Shown: positions 19,685 through 27,842 of the stretch, piece by piece
How the letters are laid out: every line of letters begins with the position of its first letter
How positions within the stretch are numbered: the stretch's first letter is position 1
Source: Pseudomonadota bacterium
GTDB lineage: Bacteria; Pseudomonadota; Gammaproteobacteria; Steroidobacterales; Steroidobacteraceae
Reading direction: 5' to 3'
Assembly: GCA_037200975.1 (NCBI GenBank)
Contig: JBBCGI010000001.1
Coordinates: forward strand, 1,178,001 to 1,242,000
Length of the DNA stretch: 64,000 nt
Program-made: the position numbers and the translations under genes
The notes under the pieces: model-generated
Database searches by the model: none
What the model saw: the letters and a program-made list of their open reading frames with translations, nothing else
Told to the model about the DNA's origin: nothing

Positions 19685-21307
19685 GTGAAACATTTCTTGT
19701 TGATTTTCCTGGCCGCGTGCTTCGTCCCATGCGCTGCGGCCGGGGAGCCTCGCGCGTATCAGAACATTCCGTTGTGGGAAACGGGACACGTGCCCGGGGC
19801 CCTCGGTGATGGCCCCCTCGACGCGCCCTTCCTCACGGTATTTCCGCCGCGTGCCGGCACGGCGAATGGCGGCGCCGTCCTCATCGCTCCCGGCGGCGGG
19901 AACATCATGCTGATGTACGGTGGCGAGGGCGCGGATATCGCGGAGGTCTACAACGACTGGGGCGTTACCGCATTCGTGTTGACCTATCGGCTCTCGCCAC
20001 CCTACAGCGACGACATTCGCAGGCAGGATGGCGAGCGAGCGCTGCGAGTGTTGCGCGCGCACGCGGGCGAATGGCATCTCGACCCCGCGAGAATCGGGAT
20101 GATCGGTTTCTCGGCTGGCGGCAGCCTGGCGCGCTCCGTGGCTGCTGCTTCGGACAGTGGCGATGCGAACTCCACCGACGCCGTCGAGCGCGCGAGCTCG
20201 CGTCCCGACTATCTGGCGCTGATTTATGGCGCCGGCCGCGCCAGTCCCGAAGAATCTCTCAAGGACTATCCACCCACCTTCCTGCTGTCGGCGGCCGCGG
20301 ATCAGGGGCCGTCGCTCGCGAATGCGCAGTTGTTCGTGGATCTCGTCAAGGCGGGCGCTGTTGCCGAACTACACGTGTATCAAGGCGGGCGGCACGGTTT
20401 TGGCAGCGGCGTCGGCAGTTCGGAATTTTTCGATTGGATGCCGCGGCTGCAGGGATTTCTGCGCGTCAGCGGCTTCTTGCCGGCAGCCGCGGCGGCAGCC
20501 GGCGCTCCTGCGCGCGCCGTGAAAGCGGCCGCCGCCCCTGTCAACGATGGCTACGGCGAGTACGTTTTCGTACCCGCAGGCGCCTTCAAGATGGGCGAGG
20601 ATTCGCAAGGGCTCGCACGTGAACGGCCCGCGCATGTGGTGGAGCTCGACGCGTACTACATCAGCAAGTTCGAAATCACCAATCACGAGTGGAAGAAGTT
20701 TCGCGACGACCCGGGCTACGACGATCCGAAGTTCTGGCCCAACGGGCGTGTCGTGCCGCGCGATCAGATCCCGTATTGGACGCAGGCCAACAACCACGGC
20801 GGTGGCACACCCGGCTCCGACGATTACCCGGTGCTCGGCGTCAACTGGGATGCCGCGACGGCATATTGCGCATGGCTCAGCGCGAAGACCGGTAAACGAT
20901 ATCGCCTGCCCACGGAGGCGGAATGGGAAAAGGCGGCCCGTGGGACCGACGGGCGCCGTTATCCCTTCGGACTAACTATCGAAAGAACGCAGGCCAATTA
21001 CGTGGGTGCCCAGACCTTCGACACCGTGATGCCCGTTGGCTCCTTCGCCGGGGCCGCATCGCCGTATGGCGCGTTCGACATGGCGGGCAACGTCATGGAG
21101 TGGTGCCAGGATTGGTACGACCGCGACTACTACTCCGTGTCGCCGCGCAAGAACCCGAAGGGACCCGCGGCGGGCGCGTATCGCGTCGTGCGCGGCGGCA
21201 GCTTTTTCGTCGAGGTGTTCGACTTGCGCGCCACGTCGCGCTCGATGGCGTGGCCGTCGTTCAAGGCGCATCGCATGATCGGGTTCCGGCCCGTGCGGGA
21301 GCGTTGA
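19685..21307 (+). CDS. Secreted alpha/beta-hydrolase (esterase) fused to SUMF1/FGE-like domain
   Basis: Two-domain secreted protein of 540 residues. The GTG at 19685 is preferred because GAGGGGAG sits six bases upstream and it opens a signal peptide (VKHFLLIFLAACFVPCAA). Residues about 20-265 form an alpha/beta-hydrolase of the BD-FAE/acetyl-xylan-esterase kind: oxyanion GGGNIM, nucleophile elbow IGFSAGGS, terminal histidine in GGRHGFG. After an Ala-rich linker, residues about 295-540 form a formylglycine-generating-enzyme-like domain (FVPAGAFKMGEDS, YCAWLSAKTGKRYRLPTEAE, AGNVMEWCQDWYDRDY, VVRGGSFF). The catalytic cysteine motif of true FGE is absent: VFDLRATSR stands where a Cys-containing segment is expected, so this half is probably a binding domain. 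No sulfatase lies nearby. Confidence 0.85.
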   Translation: MKHFLLIFLAACFVPCAAAGEPRAYQNIPLWETGHVPGALGDGPLDAPFLTVFPPRAGTANGGAVLIAPGGGNIMLMYGGEGADIAEVYNDWGVTAFVLTYRLSPPYSDDIRRQDGERALRVLRAHAGEWHLDPARIGMIGFSAGGSLARSVAAASDSGDANSTDAVERASSRPDYLALIYGAGRASPEESLKDYPPTFLLSAAADQGPSLANAQLFVDLVKAGAVAELHVYQGGRHGFGSGVGSSEFFDWMPRLQGFLRVSGFLPAAAAAAGAPARAVKAAAAPVNDGYGEYVFVPAGAFKMGEDSQGLARERPAHVVELDAYYISKFEITNHEWKKFRDDPGYDDPKFWPNGRVVPRDQIPYWTQANNHGGGTPGSDDYPVLGVNWDAATAYCAWLSAKTGKRYRLPTEAEWEKAARGTDGRRYPFGLTIERTQANYVGAQTFDTVMPVGSFAGAASPYGAFDMAGNVMEWCQDWYDRDYYSVSPRKNPKGPAAGAYRVVRGGSFFVEVFDLRATSRSMAWPSFKAHRMIGFRPVRER

Positions 21308-21338
21308 GCTACCGCATTCACAATCGTAAGTTCGCACC

Positions 21339-22232
21339 ATGCAAACCCGCCCCTATGCTGTCCTGCAAGCGCCTTCGACGCTCGGCCTCGAAGCCGAGGG
21401 AGTCGAAGGTTTGGCGGATCGCCTCGTTGAGCTTGGCCTGGCGCGCGACATCCATGCGCGCCTTGCAGGCCGGCTTGTTGTCCCGCCGAAGCAAGCCGCG
21501 CGCGATCCGGACACCGGCGTGTTGAACGCCGAGGCCATCGCAGCGTGGTCACCCCAGCTTGCGGATGCCGTTGAGGCCATGTTCGATGCTGGCGAATTCC
21601 CGGTGGTGTTGGGCGGCGACTGCACGATCGTGCTGGGGTCGATGCTCGCCTGCCGTCGACGCGGTCGCTATGGCCTGCTCTTCATCGACGGGAACGCCGA
21701 TTTCTTTCAGCCAGAAGCGGAACCTCGTGGCGAAGGTGCGTCGATGGACCTCGCGTTCGTCACCGGCCACGGGCCGAAGCTGTTGACGGATCTCGAGGGC
21801 CGCGGGCCGATCGTGCGCCCCGCGGATGCCGTCGCGTTCGGGTTTCGCGATCATGACGATCAGGAGGAATACGGCAGCCAGCCGCTTCCGGCCGAGCTCA
21901 AGGCGATCGATCTACCTGCAGTGCGCAAGCTGGGCATCGAAGCGGCGGCGCGTGAGGCCGTCGCGCATCTGGTTCGCAGCGAGCTCGATGGGTTCTTCAT
22001 TCATATCGACGCGGACTGTCTCGATGACGCGGTGATGCCGGCGGTCGACTTCCGTCTGCCAGGCGGCTTGACGGTGGAGGAGTTGGCGACGGTGCTGCGG
22101 ATTGCGCTGGCGAGCGGGTGCGCCGTGGGACTCGAAGTTGCTATCTACAACCCGAGACTGGATGTGGATGGCAGCGCGGGGCGTGCGCTGGTCGGCGTAT
22201 TGAAGGACGTGCTGGTTCGCGCGCGGACGTAG
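21339..22232 (+). CDS. Arginase/agmatinase-superfamily protein with altered metal ligands
   Basis: Cytosolic protein of 297 residues with the ureohydrolase fold. The three signature motifs are present but changed: GGDCTIV where GGDH is usual, DGNADF where DAHxD is usual, and HIDADCLDD for the last aspartate pair. Two manganese-binding histidines are thus replaced by Cys and Asn. A GGDC subgroup exists in annotated genomes, so this is probably a natural subfamily and not a damaged gene. It could hydrolyse another guanidino or amide compound, or bind a different metal. It starts 31 bp after the fusion gene stop, so co-transcription is possible. Its stop codon abuts the first copy of a GTTCC palindrome. 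Confidence 0.82.
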   Translation: MQTRPYAVLQAPSTLGLEAEGVEGLADRLVELGLARDIHARLAGRLVVPPKQAARDPDTGVLNAEAIAAWSPQLADAVEAMFDAGEFPVVLGGDCTIVLGSMLACRRRGRYGLLFIDGNADFFQPEAEPRGEGASMDLAFVTGHGPKLLTDLEGRGPIVRPADAVAFGFRDHDDQEEYGSQPLPAELKAIDLPAVRKLGIEAAAREAVAHLVRSELDGFFIHIDADCLDDAVMPAVDFRLPGGLTVEELATVLRIALASGCAVGLEVAIYNPRLDVDGSAGRALVGVLKDVLVRART

Positions 22233-22250
22233 ACGTTCCAGCGGGAACGC
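22233..22250. repeat. GTTCC/GGAAC palindrome, copy 1 (5' side of HNH gene)
   Basis: An 18-bp interrupted palindrome, ACGTTCC-AGCG-GGAACGC, placed directly after the arginase-like stop and upstream of the DUF222-HNH gene. It belongs to a five-member family in this window with consensus ACGTTCC-NGCK-GGAACGT. This copy has one mismatch in the right arm. Confidence 0.7.
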
Positions 22251-22406
22251 CAGACGGCGAGGGAACGAATCACGCCTAACAACCTTCGCGCCGCCCATCC
22301 GGGATATTTGCGAAAAAAGGCTATTTCGCGCGGCGTCCGCACCGCCCGGCGCGTATACTGTACGCATACACAGTACCCGGTCCCACTCTTATATATGGAG
22401 CGGCCC

Positions 22407-23681
22407 ATGCGTCCAATCGACGAACTCGCTGCCGACATTTGTTCCCTGGCCGGCCGCATCAACGCGGCGAATCATCGCTGGTTGTTGCTGATCGCGGAGT
22501 TCGATCGCCGCAAGGGCTGGTCGGATAGCGCCACGCAGTCCTGCGCGCATTGGCTCAACTGGAGGTGCGGCATCGCGATGGGTGCGGCGCGCGAGAAAGT
22601 ACGCGTGGCGCACGCGCTCGAGAACCTGCCGAAGATCTCCGCGGCGATGGAGAGCGGAGGTTTGAGTTATTCCAAGGTGCGCGAGATCACGCGCGTCGCG
22701 GCTCCGGAGACGGAGGACTACTTGCTGATGATCGCCGAGCACGGCACCGCGCAGCACGTCGAGAAGTTCGTGCGCGCATATCGCCGCTGCAAGGAAGCCG
22801 AGGAGTTGTCGCGTGAAGCGCGGCAGCAGCAGAACCGCCGCGTGAGCTTTCGATATGACGACGACGGTTCGCTCGTCGTCGACTGGCGGTTGCCGGCCGA
22901 GGTCGGCACGAAGTTCATGAAAGCGCTCGATGTCGCGGTCGAAGAATTGCCGCGCGACGTTCCCGCTGGAACGTTTGTCGAGCGCGTGCGCTTCAGTGCA
23001 CGCCGTGCGGACGCCCTCGCCCTGATGTCAGAGAGTTTTCTCGCGCATGGGGCAATCGACGCGGCCGGCGCCGACCGGCACCAGATCGTGGTGCACGTGG
23101 CGCAGGAGACCTTGCGCGATCGAACCGCGGGCTGCTGCGAACTCGAGCATGGGCCGTCGATTGCGGCGGAGACGGCGCGTCGGCTCGCCTGCGACGCGAG
23201 CGTGGTCATGCTGACGGAAAACGAAGATGGCGAGCCGCTCAATGTGGGGCGCAAGACGCGGACGATCTCCGCTCCTCTGCGCCGTGCCCTGAACTCGCGC
23301 GACAAGGGATGCCGCTTTCCCGGCTGCGCGAACTCGCGCTACATGGATGCGCATCACATCGATCATTGGGCCAACGGCGGCGAAACGAAGCCGTCGAACC
23401 TCATCTCGCTGTGCCGGTTTCATCACCGCGCGGTGCATGAGGGCGGGATTCGCATCGAGCGACTCGATGACGGGGCGTTGCGATTCGTGAAGAAGAATGG
23501 CGTGCCGGTGGACTGCGTTGCGCCGGGGTTTGCTCAGCCGCGCAGCGATTGGAGGGAGATGCCGGAAGGCGCTCTCGTGAACAAGTGGCGCGGGGAGCGG
23601 ATGGACCTTGGCCTCGCCATCGAGGTGATGATTCAGAAGGCGAACCGCGGGAAGGACGTTCCGGCTGGAACGTCAGGCTAG
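22407..23681 (+). CDS. DUF222 / HNH endonuclease (13E12-repeat-like family)
   Basis: Protein of 424 residues. The N-terminal two thirds are helical DUF222 (DELAADICSLAGRINAANHR; ALENLPKISAAMESGGLSYSK). The C-terminus holds an HNH nuclease with a zinc knuckle (RFPGCANSRYMDAHHIDHW, then LISLCRFHHRAVHEGG). The ATG at 22407 is chosen because GGAG lies six bases upstream; an earlier ATG at 22395 is in frame. DUF222-HNH genes are common in actinobacteria, where the 13E12 repeat family is associated with phage attachment, and are sporadic elsewhere, which suggests a mobile or domesticated nuclease. The gene contains one GTTCC palindrome at 22957 and ends in another at 23656, both encoding Asp-Val-Pro-Ala-Gly-Thr. 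Confidence 0.88.
   Translation: MRPIDELAADICSLAGRINAANHRWLLLIAEFDRRKGWSDSATQSCAHWLNWRCGIAMGAAREKVRVAHALENLPKISAAMESGGLSYSKVREITRVAAPETEDYLLMIAEHGTAQHVEKFVRAYRRCKEAEELSREARQQQNRRVSFRYDDDGSLVVDWRLPAEVGTKFMKALDVAVEELPRDVPAGTFVERVRFSARRADALALMSESFLAHGAIDAAGADRHQIVVHVAQETLRDRTAGCCELEHGPSIAAETARRLACDASVVMLTENEDGEPLNVGRKTRTISAPLRRALNSRDKGCRFPGCANSRYMDAHHIDHWANGGETKPSNLISLCRFHHRAVHEGGIRIERLDDGALRFVKKNGVPVDCVAPGFAQPRSDWREMPEGALVNKWRGERMDLGLAIEVMIQKANRGKDVPAGTSG
22957..22974. repeat. GTTCC/GGAAC palindrome, copy 2 (inside HNH gene)
   Basis: ACGTTCC-CGCT-GGAACGT, both arms perfect. It lies within the coding sequence of the DUF222-HNH gene and encodes the linker DVPAGT between the DUF222 helices. Confidence 0.7.
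23656..23673. repeat. GTTCC/GGAAC palindrome, copy 3 (3' end of HNH gene)
   Basis: ACGTTCC-GGCT-GGAACGT, both arms perfect. It encodes the last residues DVPAGTSG of the HNH protein. Its right edge touches the 3' end of the convergent CPBP protease gene. Confidence 0.7.
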
Positions 23682-24551
23682 CGGTTTTTCCACGGGTGCG
23701 GTGACAGAACCTTTCCACCGCCATAGCAACACGATCACGACGAGGCTTACCAGCGGACTGAAGACGCTGGACTCGGGGCCGAAGGCACCGCCGGTGAGCC
23801 ACTCGGCCTGGCCCTGAAAGATGGGATGCAGCCAGCCGGTGAAGTCGAAGCCGCTCACTCCAAAACCCATCACGTGGCCCTGGGTCCAGTTCCATCCCAG
23901 GTGCAGACCGATGGGCAGTGCCAGACTGCGCGTGCGCAGGTATGCAAGGCCCAACATCACCGCCCCCAGGAACAGGTCCGCAAAGGCGACTATTTCGGTA
24001 TTGCCCTGCATGCCCGGACTGCCCCAATGCGCCACGGCGAACAAGGTAGCTAGTACGAGTTGCGCCGGCCAGACCCCAATGCCATCCAGCAGCCGTTGGA
24101 AGATGAAACCCCGGAAGAGCGTTTCTTCGAGAAGCGCCACGAACAGGAAGAAGTAGAGTCCGGTCAGCAGCACGCCAACGCTGCGCGCCGGGTCCAATTC
24201 GAAACGCACGCCGCCGATGGCGTAGATCATGCCGACGACCGCCAGCAGCATGGCGATGCCTGACAGCGTGCCCCACGCTACTTCCTTGAACCAGCGCCGA
24301 TCCAGACGAAAACCGACACTCGACAAAGGTTCTTTGCGCAGCCGTGTGCAGGCCCAGGTTGCGAGCAGCACAAACAGAAACGCCGCCGGTTCCAGCCACA
24401 GTTTCGGCACGCCCAGATCTTTCAGGCCGTGGGTCAGCGGCGTGTACGCAAAGCGCGTGACGACGACAAAGGCGATGAAGATGAGAATCCACCAACCGTT
24501 GCGCAGTTGTTGGTTGGTGTTGAGGAACAGGGATTTCAGGAAGGGTTTCAT
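23673..24551 (-). CDS. CPBP-family intramembrane metalloprotease
   Basis: Multi-pass inner-membrane protein of 292 residues with about seven hydrophobic helices. The CPBP (Abi/CAAX prenyl protease-like) signature is clear: EETLFRG with E142, E143 and R147, and a later histidine at H175 in AVAHWG plus GLHLGWNW. Members cleave substrates within the membrane or act in bacteriocin immunity and self-defence. The 3' end overlaps the HNH gene by 9 bp tail to tail. No peptide precursor is seen nearby, so its substrate is unknown. Confidence 0.88.
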   Translation of the reverse strand: MKPFLKSLFLNTNQQLRNGWWILIFIAFVVVTRFAYTPLTHGLKDLGVPKLWLEPAAFLFVLLATWACTRLRKEPLSSVGFRLDRRWFKEVAWGTLSGIAMLLAVVGMIYAIGGVRFELDPARSVGVLLTGLYFFLFVALLEETLFRGFIFQRLLDGIGVWPAQLVLATLFAVAHWGSPGMQGNTEIVAFADLFLGAVMLGLAYLRTRSLALPIGLHLGWNWTQGHVMGFGVSGFDFTGWLHPIFQGQAEWLTGGAFGPESSVFSPLVSLVVIVLLWRWKGSVTAPVEKPLA

Positions 24552-24615
24552 GAGGCGAGCACGCTACACTTCCATCGGCGATCGGGCCACCAGGCCGCGC
24601 GCATGGAGCAGGAAT

Positions 24616-25067
24616 CTAGTTTCGTCGCGGCCCGGAACCCATGAGGCCGAGGATGGCCTCGTAAACCTGATCGAACTGCTTACGCGTGCCTGAGTCGAGG
24701 GCTGCGACCGACCGCTCCAGCGATTCGAGTCGCCGAGCGAGCGTTGAGTTCGACGCCAGTGCCTCTCGCAGCTTCACGAACGCTCGCACGACGTAAACGC
24801 TCATCTGGACTGCGCGGGGGCTATTGAGGACCGTCGCCGCCATGATCGCGCCGTGCTCGGTGAACATTCGAGGCGGTTTGCGTAAACCCCCGTGTGCACG
24901 GTCGCCTGAACTTGATGTTGCAAATTGCAACATCAAGTTTGTAAGCTCTTGAGCATCAAGATAAAAAATGAAATCTGCAAGTCTGCGTCGAAAAGCACGC
25001 GCTGGCCACGAACGCTGACGATGCGCGAGAGAATGTCGGCTGGAACGATGTCGACTGGCGTGCCCAC
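24616..25067 (-). pseudogene. ORF6N-domain protein, internally deleted and frameshifted
   Basis: The 3' part encodes a typical ORF6N-family protein (FIFYLDAQELTNLMLQFATS, FTEHGAIMAATVLNSPRAV, MSVYVVRAFVKLREALASN, coiled-coil tail). The 5' part of the same family is in another frame: from GTG 25067 it reads DIVPADILSRIVSVRGQ then RVLFDADL. The stretch normally between these (Asp-Leu-Ala ... Leu-Tyr-Gly-Val ... Phe-Pro-Glu, about 25 residues) is missing, and the frame shifts at about 24975-24980. The gene is thus broken by a deletion. ORF6N proteins are phage- and element-associated DNA-binding proteins, so this is probably a relic of a mobile element. An uninterrupted frame reaching 25095 has a non-homologous N-terminus. 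Confidence 0.75.
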
Positions 25068-25100
25068 TCTCTTGATCCTGCATCTCGCGAATCACCCGAA

Positions 25101-25118
25101 ACGTTCCCGCTGGAACGT
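25101..25118. repeat. GTTCC/GGAAC palindrome, copy 4
   Basis: ACGTTCC-CGCT-GGAACGT, perfect arms. It is followed by CAGG, as is copy 3. It lies in the 113-bp gap between the broken ORF6N gene and the small gene at 25181, where it could overlap either promoter. Confidence 0.7.
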
Positions 25119-25180
25119 CAGGGCCTGCTCAACAAGCCGACGAGTAAGCTACGCATGGAGCAAAACGAGGTCCAACGCGA

Positions 25181-25441
25181 ATGACTGATCCCACGATCAT
25201 TGACGGATTGTTTGTCGAGCTCATGGCGGCGGCGAAGCCGTATATGAACGCCGCCGAGATGAGCGAAGTTCAGGAGCTCCTGGACGACGCTCAGTACGAG
25301 TTGGCCCTGGAAACCATCGTGCATGCTTTCGTCGAAGGCGGAAAGAGCGCCACCGACCAGGTCTTCACGCTCATCACGCGCCTGACGAACATGATGCACA
25401 TGCCGCTCGATGATTCGATTCGGAAGATCGACCGGTTATAG
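25181..25441 (+). CDS. Small acidic protein, possibly MafI-like immunity protein
   Basis: Acidic helical protein of 86 residues. The middle (MSEVQELLDDAQYELALETIVHAF) resembles the MafI family of small immunity proteins, which are 80-90 residues with the pattern EVxxLIDxGEYxxALExL. No toxin gene is adjacent, so if the resemblance is real it is an orphan immunity gene. The 3' end overlaps the convergent methyltransferase gene by 6 bp. The start ATG follows a weak purine-rich stretch (AACGCGAATG), so initiation strength is unclear. Confidence 0.6.
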   Translation: MTDPTIIDGLFVELMAAAKPYMNAAEMSEVQELLDDAQYELALETIVHAFVEGGKSATDQVFTLITRLTNMMHMPLDDSIRKIDRL

Positions 25442-26017
25442 CGCAGCGCCCGAACAAACAAAAAACTGCGCCGGAGGCAGGTTCCGGAACTCAAACCCGC
25501 GCCGCACGTTCTGAAACGTGCCGCGCAGCACCGGCAACACGCGGCTCGTGAATTGATAGACGAGGAATTCGCCGCGGGTGTCGAGCGCCTCCTTGCTCGC
25601 AACCGCAATCGCCGATTGCAGCCACTTCGGCATGCTGCCGAGCGGCACACCCGACAAGATGTAGTCGGCGCTCGGCAGACCGCGACGTTCGAGAATCTCC
25701 TGCACGTTTTCCGCCGAGTCGTGCTCCACGACGAGCCGAGGGTCTGCCATTCCGTCGGCGAGCAGTTTCACAAAATCGCGGTTCGTCTCGATGACAACCA
25801 GCGTGGCATCGGCGCGCATGCGCCGAAGGATCTCCGCGGTGAACGTGCCGACGCCCGGCCCGTATTCCACGATGACACGCGCGTGCGACCAGTCCACGGA
25901 TGCGAGTACGGCATTCACGAGGAAACGCGAGCTCGGGACGATCGACCCGAGCATGTAGGGGTCACGCAGGAAGTTGCTGGCGAAGAGACGCGCTTCGCTC
26001 GCGCGCGTGGCTTTCAA
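25436..26017 (-). CDS. Phospholipid N-methyltransferase / KsgA-like SAM methyltransferase
   Basis: SAM-dependent methyltransferase of 193 residues. The opening LFASNFLRDPYMLGSIVPSS is the signature of the PmtA/rRNA-adenine-dimethylase-like family. Motif I is VEYGPGVGTFTAEIL and motif IV is ILSGVPLG. Phospholipid methylation of phosphatidylethanolamine is a plausible reaction and fits the phosphatidylserine decarboxylase gene 3.5 kb away. No ATG or GTG start is available close to the conserved N-terminus. The TTG at 26015-26017, which overlaps the TGA of the glycosyltransferase as TTGA, gives a protein of normal length and implies translational coupling. Confidence 0.78.
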   Translation of the reverse strand: MKATRASEARLFASNFLRDPYMLGSIVPSSRFLVNAVLASVDWSHARVIVEYGPGVGTFTAEILRRMRADATLVVIETNRDFVKLLADGMADPRLVVEHDSAENVQEILERRGLPSADYILSGVPLGSMPKWLQSAIAVASKEALDTRGEFLVYQFTSRVLPVLRGTFQNVRRGFEFRNLPPAQFFVCSGAAL

Positions 26018-27066
26018 ACCGGCTGACGAAAGGTGGGTACGACCCGCACCGCGCGCGTCGAGCGCTGCCCGCCGGCCGGAACCAGGTTCGTTTCGAACTC
26101 GCGCGAGCACAACTCCCAACCCGAGCGCAATGCGCGGTCGCGGCATTTCTGCGGATCGATCGCCAGCGCACGCAGCGCCGCACGCGCGAGATCTTCGTCG
26201 AGCGCGCCGGTGACTCCGTCCTCCACGACGTCGATGGGCCCTGCCACCGGGTAGGCAGCCACCGGCACGCCGCACGCCATCGCCTCGAGGTTCACGAGAC
26301 CGAAGGTGTCCGTGAGACTCGGGAACACGAACACGTCCGAGGCCGCCAGATGCCGCGCGAGGTCTTCGCCGAAGCGGAACCCCGCATAGACGGCATCGGG
26401 GAACTGCGCCTTCAATCGCGGCAGCTCCGGTCCATCACCGACGACGAGTTTGCTGCCTTTCCAGGGCATACGCAGGAATGCGTCGATGTTCTTCTCGATC
26501 GCCACGCGCCCGACGTAGGTCGCGATCGGGCGCGGCAGCTGCAGAAAATCCTTCGCGGCGGGCTTGAACAACTGCGTATCCACACCGCGTTGCCAGGTAA
26601 CCAGATTGCGAAAACCGCGCTCGGCCAGCTGATTGCGTACGGTCTGCGTGCTCACCATGCAATGCGTGGCCGCGCCGTGGAACCAACGCAGCGCGCGATA
26701 GGAAGCCGACACCGGAATCGGATAACGCGAGCGCAGGTACTGCGGAAACTGCGTGTGATACGAGGTGGTGAAACTCAAGCCATTGCGCAGGCAATAACGG
26801 CGCGCTGCGAATCCCAGCGACCCCTCGGTCGCGATGTGGATTGCATCCGGGGCAAACCCGGAAATCAGCGCCGACAGCTTCCGGTACGGAAACAGCGCGA
26901 GCCGTATCTCCGGGTAGGTGGGGCACGGAATGGAGCGAAACAGGCTGGGCGTCACGTGCAGGATCTCGTGCCCCAGCTGCTCCAGACACTCAGTAGTTTG
27001 TCGCAACGTGCGGACGACGCCGTTGGTCTGTGGCGACCAGGCGTCCGTAACCATCGCTATTCGCAT
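26014..27066 (-). CDS. GT4-family glycosyltransferase (mannosyltransferase-like)
   Basis: Glycosyltransferase of 350 residues with a GT-B fold. The N-terminal domain begins MRIAMVTDAWSPQTNGVVRT, typical of the alpha-mannosyltransferase/PimB-like group. The donor domain has ATYVGRVAIEKNIDAFL, GDGPELPRLK and the acidic motif SLTDTFGLVNLEAMACGVPV. Such enzymes use a nucleotide-sugar to glycosylate lipids or polysaccharide. It is the first gene of a two-gene operon with the PmtA-like methyltransferase. A glycolipid role is suggested by the neighbours but not proven. Confidence 0.88.
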   Translation of the reverse strand: MRIAMVTDAWSPQTNGVVRTLRQTTECLEQLGHEILHVTPSLFRSIPCPTYPEIRLALFPYRKLSALISGFAPDAIHIATEGSLGFAARRYCLRNGLSFTTSYHTQFPQYLRSRYPIPVSASYRALRWFHGAATHCMVSTQTVRNQLAERGFRNLVTWQRGVDTQLFKPAAKDFLQLPRPIATYVGRVAIEKNIDAFLRMPWKGSKLVVGDGPELPRLKAQFPDAVYAGFRFGEDLARHLAASDVFVFPSLTDTFGLVNLEAMACGVPVAAYPVAGPIDVVEDGVTGALDEDLARAALRALAIDPQKCRDRALRSGWELCSREFETNLVPAGGQRSTRAVRVVPTFRQPV

Positions 27067-27200
27067 TCCCCACGTTGACTTTTTCGCATGACACTGGCGT
27101 GAACACGAGACGAAGGTTTCGTTGCGTCATCTGGCTGCCACACGAATGAGATATTTCGTTCACCAGCTTTCAACTCTCGTTGCCCTGACAAGGAAACTTC

Positions 27201-27842
27201 ATGCACAACTTCCTGGATGCACTGCGGACACAGCGATGGGATGACCACCGCTTTTACCACCACAGCCGGATCAACCAGAGCCTGCATCTATTGAGCGCGT
27301 TCAGCTTCCTGGCGGCGTATGTGTTGCTCTTTATCAACCCCGCCGCAGCCGCGCTGGTTGCCTGGCTGGTGGCGATGGTCAGCCGCCAGAGCGGGCACTT
27401 CTTCTTCGAGCCGAAGGGCTACGACGAGGTGAACCAGGCTTCCCATGAGCACAAGGAAGAGATCAAAGTGGGCTACAACCTCAAGCGCAAGATCATCTTG
27501 CATTCCGTTTGGGCGCTGTCACCCGCGATCTTGTGGATCAAGCCGACCGTGTTCGGTCTGTTCCCGCCGATCACTTCAACGGAAGTGGCGATTTACCAGG
27601 TCGGTGAAATCTGGCTGTGGGTAGGCCTCGGCGCCCTGTTGTTCCGCACCGTGCACCTGTTCTTCCTGCGTGACGTGCAGACCGGCCTCGTGTGGATCAC
27701 GAAGATCGTCACCGACCCGTTTCAGGACATCAAGACGTACTGGAAGGCGCCTCTGTATTTGATGCGTGGGGAGTTGATCGACCCGATGCACGGAAAACAC
27801 CCAGAGCGCGAAGGGTTTCAGACCGCACGCGACGCCGGATAG
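27201..27842 (+). CDS. Multi-pass membrane protein, Mpo1/DUF962-like
   Basis: Protein of 213 residues with about four hydrophobic helices. The N-terminal pattern RFYHHSRINQSLHLL followed by a helix pair and RQSGHFFFEP resembles the conserved histidines of Mpo1-type (DUF962) dioxygenases, which bind iron and shorten 2-hydroxy fatty acids. A third His cluster, ASHEHKEE, follows. The resemblance is at motif level only. The 3' 113 bp overlap the 3' end of the convergent aminotransferase gene, so either tail could be regulated by antisense transcription. It may act in lipid metabolism, in line with nearby psd and PmtA-like genes. Confidence 0.6.
   Translation: MHNFLDALRTQRWDDHRFYHHSRINQSLHLLSAFSFLAAYVLLFINPAAAALVAWLVAMVSRQSGHFFFEPKGYDEVNQASHEHKEEIKVGYNLKRKIILHSVWALSPAILWIKPTVFGLFPPITSTEVAIYQVGEIWLWVGLGALLFRTVHLFFLRDVQTGLVWITKIVTDPFQDIKTYWKAPLYLMRGELIDPMHGKHPEREGFQTARDAG

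Noticed and set aside
19685-21307. True formylglycine-generating enzyme activating a sulfatase
   Set aside because: The active-site Cys motif is missing and no sulfatase gene is in the window.
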